Assembly (NCBI GenBank): GCA_016934935.1
Contig: JAFGRW010000115.1
Location: 104,482 to 168,481 of the forward strand
Reading direction: 5' to 3'
DNA length: 64,000 nucleotides
From: Spirochaetota bacterium
GTDB lineage: Bacteria; Spirochaetota; UBA4802; JAFGJZ01
The position numbers and the translations under genes are program-made. Under the pieces are notes generated by a model. That model worked only from the letters and a program-made list of their open reading frames with translations, made no database searches and had not been told where the DNA came from. This document shows positions 1 through 7,996 of the stretch, piece by piece (position 1 is the first letter of the stretch; every line of letters starts with the position of its first letter).

Positions 1-387
1 CATTCGTCGCCGGTCATTTAATAGTTTTCTTTCCTCTTTACTATGCTTGTATTTATTGATATATTTTCTTAATGCATTATCAGCTTTATCATATTGCGAT
101 GATGAAGCAAGAGCAATTATTCGACAATACTCTATCTCCTGATCACTGTTTTTCGCAAGGTGAATATCTGCTTCCTTTACTGCATCATCAAATTTTTCTA
201 TTGACATAAGAAAAAGAATAAGGTTTTTACGGTGTTCAGGAACAGATGGTTCTTTTCTTATTTTTTTTCTTAAAATTTCTGTGTCAGCTTCGTAAGATTT
301 TATATCATGGCCAGGAACTTCATATATCCCCGCCTCAAGCGGAAAAACCAGTAATAATAATAAAAGGCCTGTTATCCTTAAAAACAT
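1..387 (-). CDS. secreted repeat-type protein, 5' part only
   Basis: This frame stays open from the ATG at 387 to the window edge, giving 129 codons without a stop. The protein begins with a typical signal peptide (MFLRITGLLLLLLVFPLEA). The mature part is charged and helical, with spaced pairs such as FDDAVKEAD and YDKADNALRKYI that read like tetratricopeptide-type helices. The start codon lies 10 nt inside the 3' end of the TonB-dependent receptor gene, so the two are probably translationally coupled and in one operon. It is likely a periplasmic or lipid-independent envelope protein. The repeat assignment is by eye, and the C-terminal part lies outside the window. Confidence 0.75.
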   Translation of the reverse strand, partial: MFLRITGLLLLLLVFPLEAGIYEVPGHDIKSYEADTEILRKKIRKEPSVPEHRKNLILFLMSIEKFDDAVKEADIHLAKNSDQEIEYCRIIALASSSQYDKADNALRKYINKYKHSKEERKLLNDRRRM

Positions 388-2609
388 AATTCCATCCCCA
401 TCCAGAAGAAAACCGGAAGATTATATACCTCTCTATGCGAACGGTTTTTATAATCAGCAATTTGATTTTCTCTATTTAAATAAATATTCCATATTTCTGC
501 ATAAAATCTTAAACCATCAGAAGCGTAGTAGTTTACCTTAGCATCAAGCCGGTGATGCATGCTGTAACGGGCATCATTTTCCTTGCCATAGAGTGTTTGT
601 GTTCCCAGACCCTCTATTTCACGTGAGCCGGTTACCTCAGTATAGGGCAAAGAACTATAAGCATTAAAAAGCAGAGCCGGCACCCAGCGGCCAAAACGCG
701 CATCCGCCATTAACCTTAGTATATGCGACTGATTATACTCCGAATTAATTTCTTTGGCGTTATCTCCGAATAACTCCACATAACGATTATCATTTTCGAG
801 ATTTCTTGTTGAAGATTGAAAAGTATAAGCTACTGTCGCGTTATATCGACGCAAAAAATTTCTATTGGCTCCCAATTCCAGACCGTATGTATAGCCATCA
901 TCTTCAAGCGCGAATTTATGCAATTGCGCCGCTTTCCGATAAGAGTCATCATTAACAGTTACTATGGAACCGCCAGGAAAAAGGTTCTGGTGGGTGGTAA
1001 AGAAAAATTCGGCTTGCAGCCTGGTTTTAAGCAAATCATAACTGATTACACCTAATGAATATGTTTCGGTAATTGTGTTTTTTAATTGGGCAGGTGTAAC
1101 CATCTCCGGATTCTCGGAATCGGCATCAACAGCACCCAGATAATAGATCATGTCTGGATGAGCGATGAATCGACCGGCTTTTATATAAACAGAAGTAGTC
1201 CGATAAGCATTAAAACCCAATTCCGCCTGATATCCGAAATCACTGTTATTCTGAACTTCAAATTTATCGTAATTAACTCCGGCTAAAAGCCAGACTCTAT
1301 CAATTCTGGCCGAAAAATCTGCAAAAAAACGAAGACCATAACCATCAATTGCAAACTCAGTAGATTCTGTTTCAGCCTCTGAAGACAGGATATCAGGCGT
1401 AGCCAAGCCCTCCATCGAAATATTGCTGACAACTCCATTGGAATAGGAGGTATACTCGTATCCACCGGATACCGCAAAAGAGCCAATACCCGCCGATAAT
1501 GACTGATAAACCCGGTATTCAACCGGATCAAAAACAATCGATGCACCGTTTTCGACATCTATATCAAGCTCCCGGTTAATCTGATATCGGGAAAGCGAAG
1601 TTTCCAGATAAAAAACCCTGTTTATTCGATAATCCCATTGAAGTGCAAAAAGGCTGTACCCGCTTTCTGATAATGCGTCATCCCATTTAAATGTCTCACC
1701 AGCCCCATTCGCTATGAACCTGAATCGATGTGAGTCATTCAAAACATAAGTTGTTTTCAGGTAATAATCCTGAAGAAAATAATTATTGTCCTCTACATCA
1801 AGAAGAACATCGCTAGTAGACCGCCTTCCAACCGCGACTACCGACCATCGAGGATCGATCACCCCCATGACAGCAACAGTTGGAAGAATGGGAAGAATCC
1901 CGTCCAGAATGACCTTGCCTCTTATTCCGTTTTGAGACGGTTCGGTGGTCCTTATATCGATAACATTACCTGAACTGTCTCCCATTCTTACCGGCGCATC
2001 TCCCTTATAGAGCACAACCTGGTCTATTGCCGGGTCACTAATAGCCGAGATAACCGGTGCGAATGATAATGCAAAGTGATATGGATTATTAATCGGAATA
2101 CCGTCAATATAGTATTTATTTAAAAGAGGGTTTGTGCTACGAATAATGGGAACCGAAGCCAATGAATATCCCCCTCCAACACCGGGAATCGTTTGAAGCA
2201 GATGCATGCTATCACCTATGCCACGCATAGGATATCTTGTTATCTGTTCATTACTAATGCGGTAACGTGTATCAAAAAGCGGAGGGACTTCATTAATTTC
2301 AACCGGATCAGCACTGTTTTGCTTTTTACTTATTTCAAAAACTGCACGAAAATTACTCTTAACACGTATTCCAAAACGATGATGTCCCCAGGTAGCGTTG
2401 GACAAATGAAGATAATAATCTCCCGGTTCTACATTTTCAAAAACGAATGATCCGTCTGAAGCTGTTTCTGCTGTATAAAAATTATTATCCAGCCCAACAA
2501 CCAAACCCGCAACAGGACGGCCGGCTGTATCTGTCACCTTACCCGAAACCGTACCTGCCGTCAACGTGCCACATGTGAAAATAAAAATAATAACAATAAA
2601 ATATCTCAT
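378..2609 (-). CDS. TonB-dependent outer-membrane receptor
   Basis: The product is a 743-residue outer-membrane receptor, expected to import a ligand using TonB energy. The start is placed at 2609: there MRYFIVIIFIFTCGTLTAG gives a clean signal peptide and AGGAA lies 8 nt upstream, while the longer frame would overlap the gene before it. Residues about 20-95 form a carboxypeptidase-regulatory-like beta domain (GTVSGKVTDTAGRPVAG). A plug domain follows (IPGVGGGYSLASVPIIR, YYIDGIPINNPYHF, VVLYKGDAPVRMGDSSG), then a beta-barrel ending in aromatic FFWMGMELCF, as expected of barrel proteins. The substrate cannot be read from the sequence. It sits 4 nt downstream of a TonB-like lipoprotein gene. 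Confidence 0.93.
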   Translation of the reverse strand: MRYFIVIIFIFTCGTLTAGTVSGKVTDTAGRPVAGLVVGLDNNFYTAETASDGSFVFENVEPGDYYLHLSNATWGHHRFGIRVKSNFRAVFEISKKQNSADPVEINEVPPLFDTRYRISNEQITRYPMRGIGDSMHLLQTIPGVGGGYSLASVPIIRSTNPLLNKYYIDGIPINNPYHFALSFAPVISAISDPAIDQVVLYKGDAPVRMGDSSGNVIDIRTTEPSQNGIRGKVILDGILPILPTVAVMGVIDPRWSVVAVGRRSTSDVLLDVEDNNYFLQDYYLKTTYVLNDSHRFRFIANGAGETFKWDDALSESGYSLFALQWDYRINRVFYLETSLSRYQINRELDIDVENGASIVFDPVEYRVYQSLSAGIGSFAVSGGYEYTSYSNGVVSNISMEGLATPDILSSEAETESTEFAIDGYGLRFFADFSARIDRVWLLAGVNYDKFEVQNNSDFGYQAELGFNAYRTTSVYIKAGRFIAHPDMIYYLGAVDADSENPEMVTPAQLKNTITETYSLGVISYDLLKTRLQAEFFFTTHQNLFPGGSIVTVNDDSYRKAAQLHKFALEDDGYTYGLELGANRNFLRRYNATVAYTFQSSTRNLENDNRYVELFGDNAKEINSEYNQSHILRLMADARFGRWVPALLFNAYSSLPYTEVTGSREIEGLGTQTLYGKENDARYSMHHRLDAKVNYYASDGLRFYAEIWNIYLNRENQIADYKNRSHREVYNLPVFFWMGMELCF

Positions 2610-2613
2610 TTTA

Positions 2614-3057
2614 TTAATTCCTGAAAACAACTTTAAGTATAAAATCACACTCCCGGGGTTCTTCTTTATGCTCAACAGGCCTAAATTTTGAAGATCTTAT
2701 AACCGATTCAAGGTATCCGTCCAAACCGGCACCCGCATATTTGACAATTGAATAATTGATAACTCGTCCATTTTTATCCACTGTTACGCGTACAAGAGAC
2801 GCCCCGATCACCGGAGAATGCCTTTCAACTGGTTTAAAATCAATATTCGACAAGGTAACAACTGCCGGTTTATTAAGCTCTATATTTAAGGAGAAGTGTT
2901 CTTTCTTAAGTTTGTGCGAATAGTACAGATTACTATATTCATAATTCAAAACTTCGGTTTCGCCAGACACATTATCCCGTGTCTGATAAAAAGATGAACC
3001 ACATGAAAAAAACAGCATAAAAAGCATAAAATTAAAAATATTTTTCAGTGTCATCAT
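2614..3057 (-). CDS. lipoprotein with TonB C-terminal-like domain
   Basis: The start at 3057 (ATGATG, preceded by AGAGGA) gives a 147-residue protein whose signal peptide ends in LFFSCGSS, a lipobox. The C-terminal 65 residues (ASLVRVTVDKNGRVINYSI, then a helix, then SSKFRPV) match the alpha/beta pattern of TonB-family C-terminal domains. Unlike classical TonB, it has no inner-membrane anchor and no Pro-rich spacer; it would be lipid-anchored. It is sandwiched between a barrel protein (14 nt upstream) and a TonB-dependent receptor (4 nt downstream). It may be a receptor partner or plug-binding adaptor rather than an ExbB/D-powered TonB. That role is inferred. Confidence 0.72.
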   Translation of the reverse strand: MMTLKNIFNFMLFMLFFSCGSSFYQTRDNVSGETEVLNYEYSNLYYSHKLKKEHFSLNIELNKPAVVTLSNIDFKPVERHSPVIGASLVRVTVDKNGRVINYSIVKYAGAGLDGYLESVIRSSKFRPVEHKEEPRECDFILKVVFRN

Positions 3058-3070
3058 CCGCGTCCTCTTT

Positions 3071-3895
3071 TTAACGGTTATATTTAAAATTATAGCGCTG
3101 ATACATAACAGCAAGTCCGGCATAAAAACCCGTATGCCTAATACCGCACTCTACCCAACCATCATCGGCTTTCGCGTCATGAGAAATCTGATCAATTGAC
3201 CCGCGTACTATTGCAAGCATTGTAACATTATACGGCTCATAATGAACACCAGCCCCAAAAGTTGCTCCCGCGGCTATTGATTTGCTTCGTTCAAAATCTG
3301 ATGTCATATCTGATTCAAGATCGGTAAAACGGTAGTTACCAAGATAAGCATTCACATACAAAGCGGGTTCAAAATCAAAGCGGGGGAAAAAAGTGTAAAA
3401 GCCTGTAAGGCCAACCGTAAAACCATGCCCTTTAAGTTTCGTATCCAGATAATCGCTCGAATACGAAAAATAACGGTAACCAATATAGGGATATGTGAAA
3501 GATGAATTCCCCAGATCAGAAAGTCTTAATCCTGCTCTAACATCGAGTGTATTGATTTTATAAGAAATAGTCTCGTCTCGGAAATATTCGGAATATTCTA
3601 TTTTCTGATTATCGACCGAAGTGGAGTAGAATCTTGCATCTGCCATCAATAATCCATGGAAATATCCGGCTTCAAGAGAATAATCCATCAACGACGTGAT
3701 ATCGGACTCTGTAGAAGCGTCAACACTGCCTTTTGGTTCATAATCATAAAGAACCCGATTACCGGGAGAGAGCCCAATTGGAGAAAAACTGCCCAGCACG
3801 TAACCGCCACGCTGCATATCGCAAAACGCGGAGACAGAGCCTAACAGGATAATTAAACCCGGTAAAATCACGAAACGAAGCAGATTTAAATACAT
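3071..3895 (-). CDS. outer-membrane beta-barrel protein
   Basis: Starting at 3895 (AGGAG 6 nt upstream), the 274-residue product has a signal peptide (MYLNLLRFVILPGLIILLGSVSAFC). It is followed by alternating polar and aromatic stretches such as YIGYRYFSYSSDYL, GFTVGLTGFYTFFP and TGFYAGLAVMYQRYNF, typical of an 8-12-strand outer-membrane barrel. The family is not recognised. It is the first gene of a tight four-gene minus-strand run (barrel, TonB-like lipoprotein, TonB-dependent receptor, repeat protein), so it probably works with the receptor at the outer membrane. Confidence 0.75.
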   Translation of the reverse strand: MYLNLLRFVILPGLIILLGSVSAFCDMQRGGYVLGSFSPIGLSPGNRVLYDYEPKGSVDASTESDITSLMDYSLEAGYFHGLLMADARFYSTSVDNQKIEYSEYFRDETISYKINTLDVRAGLRLSDLGNSSFTYPYIGYRYFSYSSDYLDTKLKGHGFTVGLTGFYTFFPRFDFEPALYVNAYLGNYRFTDLESDMTSDFERSKSIAAGATFGAGVHYEPYNVTMLAIVRGSIDQISHDAKADDGWVECGIRHTGFYAGLAVMYQRYNFKYNR

Positions 3896-4098
3896 TTTCT
3901 GACTCCTATTTAACAGTTCTCTCATAAAAAGTGTAAAAACCATTTTGTCAATCAGATTATGATTTATCTGGTTTGCGAGCAATAAACAACCAGAAGTATA
4001 TTATTATAGACGTAAAAACCTATATTATTTACCTTGACACCATAATCAGTTTTTCGAAAATGTTCACTGCTTTTTATCCTTGAAAATGAAGAAGATTA

Positions 4099-4596
4099 AT
4101 GAATAAAAATATAATCTCAATAATAGTTGCTATGGCCATATTAATTCCGGCTCTTATAGCATCATATATAACATTTACAAACATTCGGGACGAAATAAGA
4201 CTGAACCTGTTTGGTAAAATTTCCACTGCCGATGTCACGTCACACAGAATGAGGCCTGTTACCGCCGACAAAATAGTGTACGAGCTTACATACAACTTCA
4301 CTATAGACGGGAATGAATTTTCCATGTCAAAAAACAGTGAAGACCAAAACTGGGCTTCCCTGCCAAAAAAACAGTGGGAAAACGCAAAAGAGACTGGCAA
4401 GGTTGATATACTTTATTTGCCATCAATGCCGTCAATTAACCACCCCGTCTTCTCGGATAGTTCATTCTTCTATGAAACTGGCGTAACCCTGATTGTTTTA
4501 CTTGTAATTGCAATAGGTTGCGGTTTTTCCATTAATCACCAATTGAAAATCATTAACGCGAAACATCAGAAAAATAAAGACCAGCAATCCCTTTAA
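4099..4596 (+). CDS. DUF3592-like membrane protein
   Basis: This 165-residue protein has one membrane helix at each end (about residues 5-25 and 125-148). Between them is a beta-rich extracytoplasmic domain (IVYELTYNFTIDGNEFSMSK, then GKVDILYLPSMPSIN). That architecture, with a conserved YxP-type turn before the second helix, is that of DUF3592 proteins, whose function is unknown. It stands alone on the plus strand. Its last 44 nt overlap the 3' end of the convergent pabC gene, so the two transcripts would be antisense at their ends. No clear promoter or terminator was seen. Confidence 0.65.
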   Translation: MNKNIISIIVAMAILIPALIASYITFTNIRDEIRLNLFGKISTADVTSHRMRPVTADKIVYELTYNFTIDGNEFSMSKNSEDQNWASLPKKQWENAKETGKVDILYLPSMPSINHPVFSDSSFFYETGVTLIVLLVIAIGCGFSINHQLKIINAKHQKNKDQQSL

Positions 4597-5188
4597 TATT
4601 TTTTACTGAAACAATCTTTTGACACATGTCGACCATAGCGTTAACGAGATGAACCTCCGTAAAACGACTTATGTCTGTTATACTAAGCAGCTCCTCTTTC
4701 ACGGCACCTTCTTCAATAAGTCTTGAAATTGCAGTCCCCCGCAGCATGCACGTTTTTGGAGTAACATAAGCACCTGTTTCTTTTTCAACAAAAACAAGAT
4801 TGGATGATGAAGCATCACTTATAATACCGTTAACCGTAATTATTATATCATCACAGTCTTTTCTCATTTGCATTAATCCATTTATTATACTGCGATCACA
4901 ATATTTATAACGATAAGAGATGTCCGGACACTCAACAACCCTTAGCGAATTTACGGGTTTTATATGATATGGCTCAAAATTCACCGAAATCACTTCCACA
5001 TCGTAAACAACACGGACTTTATACATTCCGTTTGTTTTTTGATCAACATTAATATGTTCACTCAAGTCTATTGGATTACAAGCTTTAAAGAGCTCACGCC
5101 TGGCCGAATTAAAGCGTCTGTTGTGATAATCCATATTATACAGGATCCCGTTATCCAACCTGATTGCTTCAGAAAGAAGACATTGCAT
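4553..5188 (-). CDS. pabC: aminodeoxychorismate lyase-like class IV aminotransferase
   Basis: The 211-residue product belongs to the PLP-dependent class IV aminotransferases. It would convert 4-amino-4-deoxychorismate to p-aminobenzoate and pyruvate for folate synthesis. Visible family features are the N-terminal YNMDYHNRRFNSAR segment, a lysine in SYRYKYCDRS suited to hold PLP, SDASSSNLVFVEKETGAYVTP (phosphate-binding region), and LRGTAISRLIEEG. The protein is somewhat short for the family (usually 250-290). The assignment to pabC rather than a branched-chain or D-amino-acid transaminase rests mainly on the pabB gene just upstream (104 nt). The 3' end overlaps the convergent membrane-protein gene by 44 nt. 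Confidence 0.82.
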   Translation of the reverse strand: MQCLLSEAIRLDNGILYNMDYHNRRFNSARRELFKACNPIDLSEHINVDQKTNGMYKVRVVYDVEVISVNFEPYHIKPVNSLRVVECPDISYRYKYCDRSIINGLMQMRKDCDDIIITVNGIISDASSSNLVFVEKETGAYVTPKTCMLRGTAISRLIEEGAVKEELLSITDISRFTEVHLVNAMVDMCQKIVSVKNIKGIAGLYFSDVSR

Positions 5189-5292
5189 TTCTTAACTCCG
5201 TTTCTTGATTACCTGGAAATTCGATAAATTTCGATGTTCCAGAGAGTAATATCATTTTGGTGATAATGTCAATTATCACAAGTTCCTTGTTT

Positions 5293-6273
5293 TCAAACAT
5301 AAATCTTGTCAATCAACTCTTTATATTCGGAATCGGCATCACTATATATAGTTACTCCACCGCCACTTTTATATATATAACCCCTATCTGTTTTTTCAAT
5401 ATACCTAATCAAAACAGCTGAATCAAAACAACTGCCATCGTAAAACCCTGCTATGCCCGTATAAAACCCGCGCTCATGGTCTTCCACTTCTTGAATTATC
5501 TGTACCGTTTTTTTCTTGGGGGCACCTGTAACGGAACCGGCCGGCAGTAGTTGTTGTAAAATCGATCCTAGACTGCCATGCCAGTTTTCCCCTATGACTC
5601 CGCTGATACGCGAGCTTGTCTGATAAAGAGCTCCGTTTCTTGAGATTATTTTTTGTATATAACGGTATTGGTCTACCTGAACATCATCCGCCACTCTTGA
5701 AAGATCATTTCTTAGAAGATCGACAATTGTAATATGCTCAGCCTCTTCCTTTTGATCATTAATCAGAATAGATTCCGCGTCTCTTATTGACGCGTCTATC
5801 GTACCTTTCATGGGATATGTAATAATCCTGCCATCCCTGATTTTAATAAAACATTCGGGAGAAAAACAGACAAACCTTTCCGGAAACAATATCCGATATG
5901 AAGCTTGTGAGTTATTATATATATCATACAAATTACCATTTAAATTTATGTCAGAGGAAAAAGTCAGATTCACCAGATAGGTACAGCCATCATATTGATA
6001 TTGCTGAACCTTATCAAATGCACTTTGATATCTATTATAAGGTGGAGGTTTAAAGTTTGTAATAATTGCATTATTACCATGACTGTTGATTTTGTTACCA
6101 CAAAAGCTGAAAACTATCGGACACACCTCTTTATTATCAAGCGGAAACAGATATCCATAATCGGCAAATGCCGAAATCAGACAGAAGAAGGGAATACGCG
6201 ATACGGCCAGATTGTTTATGGCATCAAACAGCGCCGGGCATCTATAATAATAAGTATCTTTTTCAACAATCAT
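5293..6273 (-). CDS. pabB: aminodeoxychorismate synthase component I
   Basis: The 326-residue protein carries the chorismate-binding catalytic domain. Visible motifs are PMKGTIDAS (family PIKGT), EHITIVDLLRNDLSRV, LLPAGSVTGAPKKKT, and ERGFYTGIAGFYDG, all characteristic of PabB/TrpE. With a glutamine amidotransferase it would aminate chorismate to aminodeoxychorismate in the cytoplasm. It is shorter than E. coli PabB because the N-terminal regulatory domain is reduced. PMKGT with a T at the third variable position fits PabB better than TrpE. No amidotransferase (pabA) gene lies in the window. It is 17 nt downstream of an HD-GYP gene and precedes pabC. Confidence 0.92.
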   Translation of the reverse strand: MIVEKDTYYYRCPALFDAINNLAVSRIPFFCLISAFADYGYLFPLDNKEVCPIVFSFCGNKINSHGNNAIITNFKPPPYNRYQSAFDKVQQYQYDGCTYLVNLTFSSDINLNGNLYDIYNNSQASYRILFPERFVCFSPECFIKIRDGRIITYPMKGTIDASIRDAESILINDQKEEAEHITIVDLLRNDLSRVADDVQVDQYRYIQKIISRNGALYQTSSRISGVIGENWHGSLGSILQQLLPAGSVTGAPKKKTVQIIQEVEDHERGFYTGIAGFYDGSCFDSAVLIRYIEKTDRGYIYKSGGGVTIYSDADSEYKELIDKIYV

Positions 6274-6290
6274 AATCCAGAAGATAAGAC

Positions 6291-7601
6291 TCAGCTTATT
6301 TGGACAGGAGCATACGACGAAATATGCATATCCACTATACCCTCTATATGCTTTGGAGGTATTGCAAGGAGCGTCTCGACAACATCCGGATGAAGTTGAC
6401 GGCCCGAGACTTCACGTATAATGTTATAGGCGTACTCCGCACTCCTCTGGGGATGGTAGGCGCGCGCTGAAGTCACTGCGTCGTATGTATCGGCAACAGC
6501 TATCACATGTGATAAAAAAGGTATTTCATCTTTTGCAAGCTTCATTGGATATCCGTTACCATCATACCGTTCATGATGGCAGGCAGCAATAAACGCAATT
6601 TCCCGTAATGCTGCCGAATATCCAATAATCTCGAAGGTTTTGGTTGTATGAGCACGAACTATCGCCCACTCCTCTTCTGTTAACGAATCCTGTTTGTTAA
6701 GAATCTCTATTGGTATGGTTACCTTGCCCGCGTCATGCAAAAGTCCCGCGATTTCGACCTTGAGAAGATCTTCATGAGGCATCCCCATTTTTTCACACAA
6801 TATCTTGGCTAAAACCGAAACCCTGGTAGAATGGCCCCGCGTATATTCGTTTTTTGAATCTATTACATCGGCAAATAGTTTCAAAATATAATAGAGACTC
6901 TCTATATTTGAGGATTGCCAGAAATTTTTATCGCTATCATGAAAAGGCACATCAACATATTTTTTCTTTAAAGCTGCAAAGTCCCGATGCGGTTTTTCTG
7001 ATATCGATACATGCGAATCATGAATAAGTTCAAGAACGATGTCCACTAATTCAGGATTAAAATGAGTTCCACGCTGTTCGGTAATAATTCGTACAGCCTC
7101 CTCTTTTTGACGGGGATCCCTGTCGGCACGAGGCGTCTGTATCGAATCAAACATATCGAGTATACTTAAAATCTGGACAGGTAAAGGAATTTCAGCCTCT
7201 TTTAACCCGTCAGGGTAGCCGCTTCCGTCCCACCACTCATGATGCCACCTGACCCAGGAGGCCAGAGAGGTCATCCCCGGAAGTGAAGCAATTATTCGAC
7301 TTCCAGTGACTGTGTGGTTTTTAACCTGGCTGTACTCGTCATCGGTTAATCGTTCTCTTTTATGCAGCAGGTCAGCAGAAACCGTAATTTTACCAATATC
7401 ATGTAAAAGCGCCGCGAAATAGAGCTTTTGTATTGTATCAGCGTCCAGACCCATCTTTTCGGCTACAAAGACAGCTCCTTCCGCGACACGCACCGCATGC
7501 TGATGCGTTTCGTAATCTTCAAGGTCAAACTCTATAATGGTGCCCATTGATTCCAGAATCTCATTTAAAAGCAGAGAATTATCATAGCTCTTTTTTAACA
7601 T
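6291..7601 (-). CDS. tandem HD-GYP phosphodiesterase
   Basis: The start at 7601 gives 436 residues; the longer frame begins with an unlikely hydrophobic extension. Two complete HD-GYP domains lie in tandem. The first has HDIGK at residues 67-71 and HHEWWDGSGYP at 120-130. The second has RGHSTR near 256, HDAGK at 289-293 and HHERYDGNGYP at 342-352. HD-GYP proteins hydrolyse cyclic di-GMP to pGpG or GMP through a metal centre. Neither domain lacks an obvious metal ligand, so both may be active. There is no membrane helix or sensor domain, so it should be cytosolic. It is 17 nt ahead of pabB; the co-transcription may be fortuitous. Confidence 0.92.
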   Translation of the reverse strand: MLKKSYDNSLLLNEILESMGTIIEFDLEDYETHQHAVRVAEGAVFVAEKMGLDADTIQKLYFAALLHDIGKITVSADLLHKRERLTDDEYSQVKNHTVTGSRIIASLPGMTSLASWVRWHHEWWDGSGYPDGLKEAEIPLPVQILSILDMFDSIQTPRADRDPRQKEEAVRIITEQRGTHFNPELVDIVLELIHDSHVSISEKPHRDFAALKKKYVDVPFHDSDKNFWQSSNIESLYYILKLFADVIDSKNEYTRGHSTRVSVLAKILCEKMGMPHEDLLKVEIAGLLHDAGKVTIPIEILNKQDSLTEEEWAIVRAHTTKTFEIIGYSAALREIAFIAACHHERYDGNGYPMKLAKDEIPFLSHVIAVADTYDAVTSARAYHPQRSAEYAYNIIREVSGRQLHPDVVETLLAIPPKHIEGIVDMHISSYAPVQIS

Positions 7602-7996
7602 ATCGGCACCCAAATTGTTTATGACCCTTATTTTCAAGAATTCAAATATATACCCGTAGTTAACTTTGTCAAGAAAAGCCTGTATAACGTGACAAAAAGC
7701 TTTTAACATCATGTTATGTTTAAAACAATTGATTTTCCTGGCGAACCCCGGGCTTTAACGATTTATAGATGAATTTTATTCTAACAAACCAGGCAGAGCC
7801 TTAACACCAGGTCTGTAAGTGGACTTAGTACTTAAGTTTTAGTTATAATTGATACGGAACAGAAACATATACCTCTTAACAGCTTTACATCTCTTGTACA
7901 AAATATAAAAATAAGTTATATTTTTCAAAATCAGGTGAGATCCATAACGATTATTCCGTAACTTTGATCTCGATTCAGGACAAAGGAGACAGTCTC
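7602..7996. other. divergent intergenic region between HD-GYP and GH3 genes
   Basis: This 395-nt A/T-rich spacer should hold the promoters for both flanking genes. No convincing -35/-10 pair was found. The segment at 7821-7841 reads, on the minus strand, aaaACTTAAGTACtAAgtcc, and it resembles the arm of a palindrome upstream of the GH30 gene (41601-41640). No ORF with a ribosome binding site is visible. Confidence 0.5.

Noticed and set aside
4074..4400. 108-codon minus-strand frame over the DUF3592-like gene
   Set aside because: Antisense to a gene with clear membrane-protein architecture; no ribosome site.
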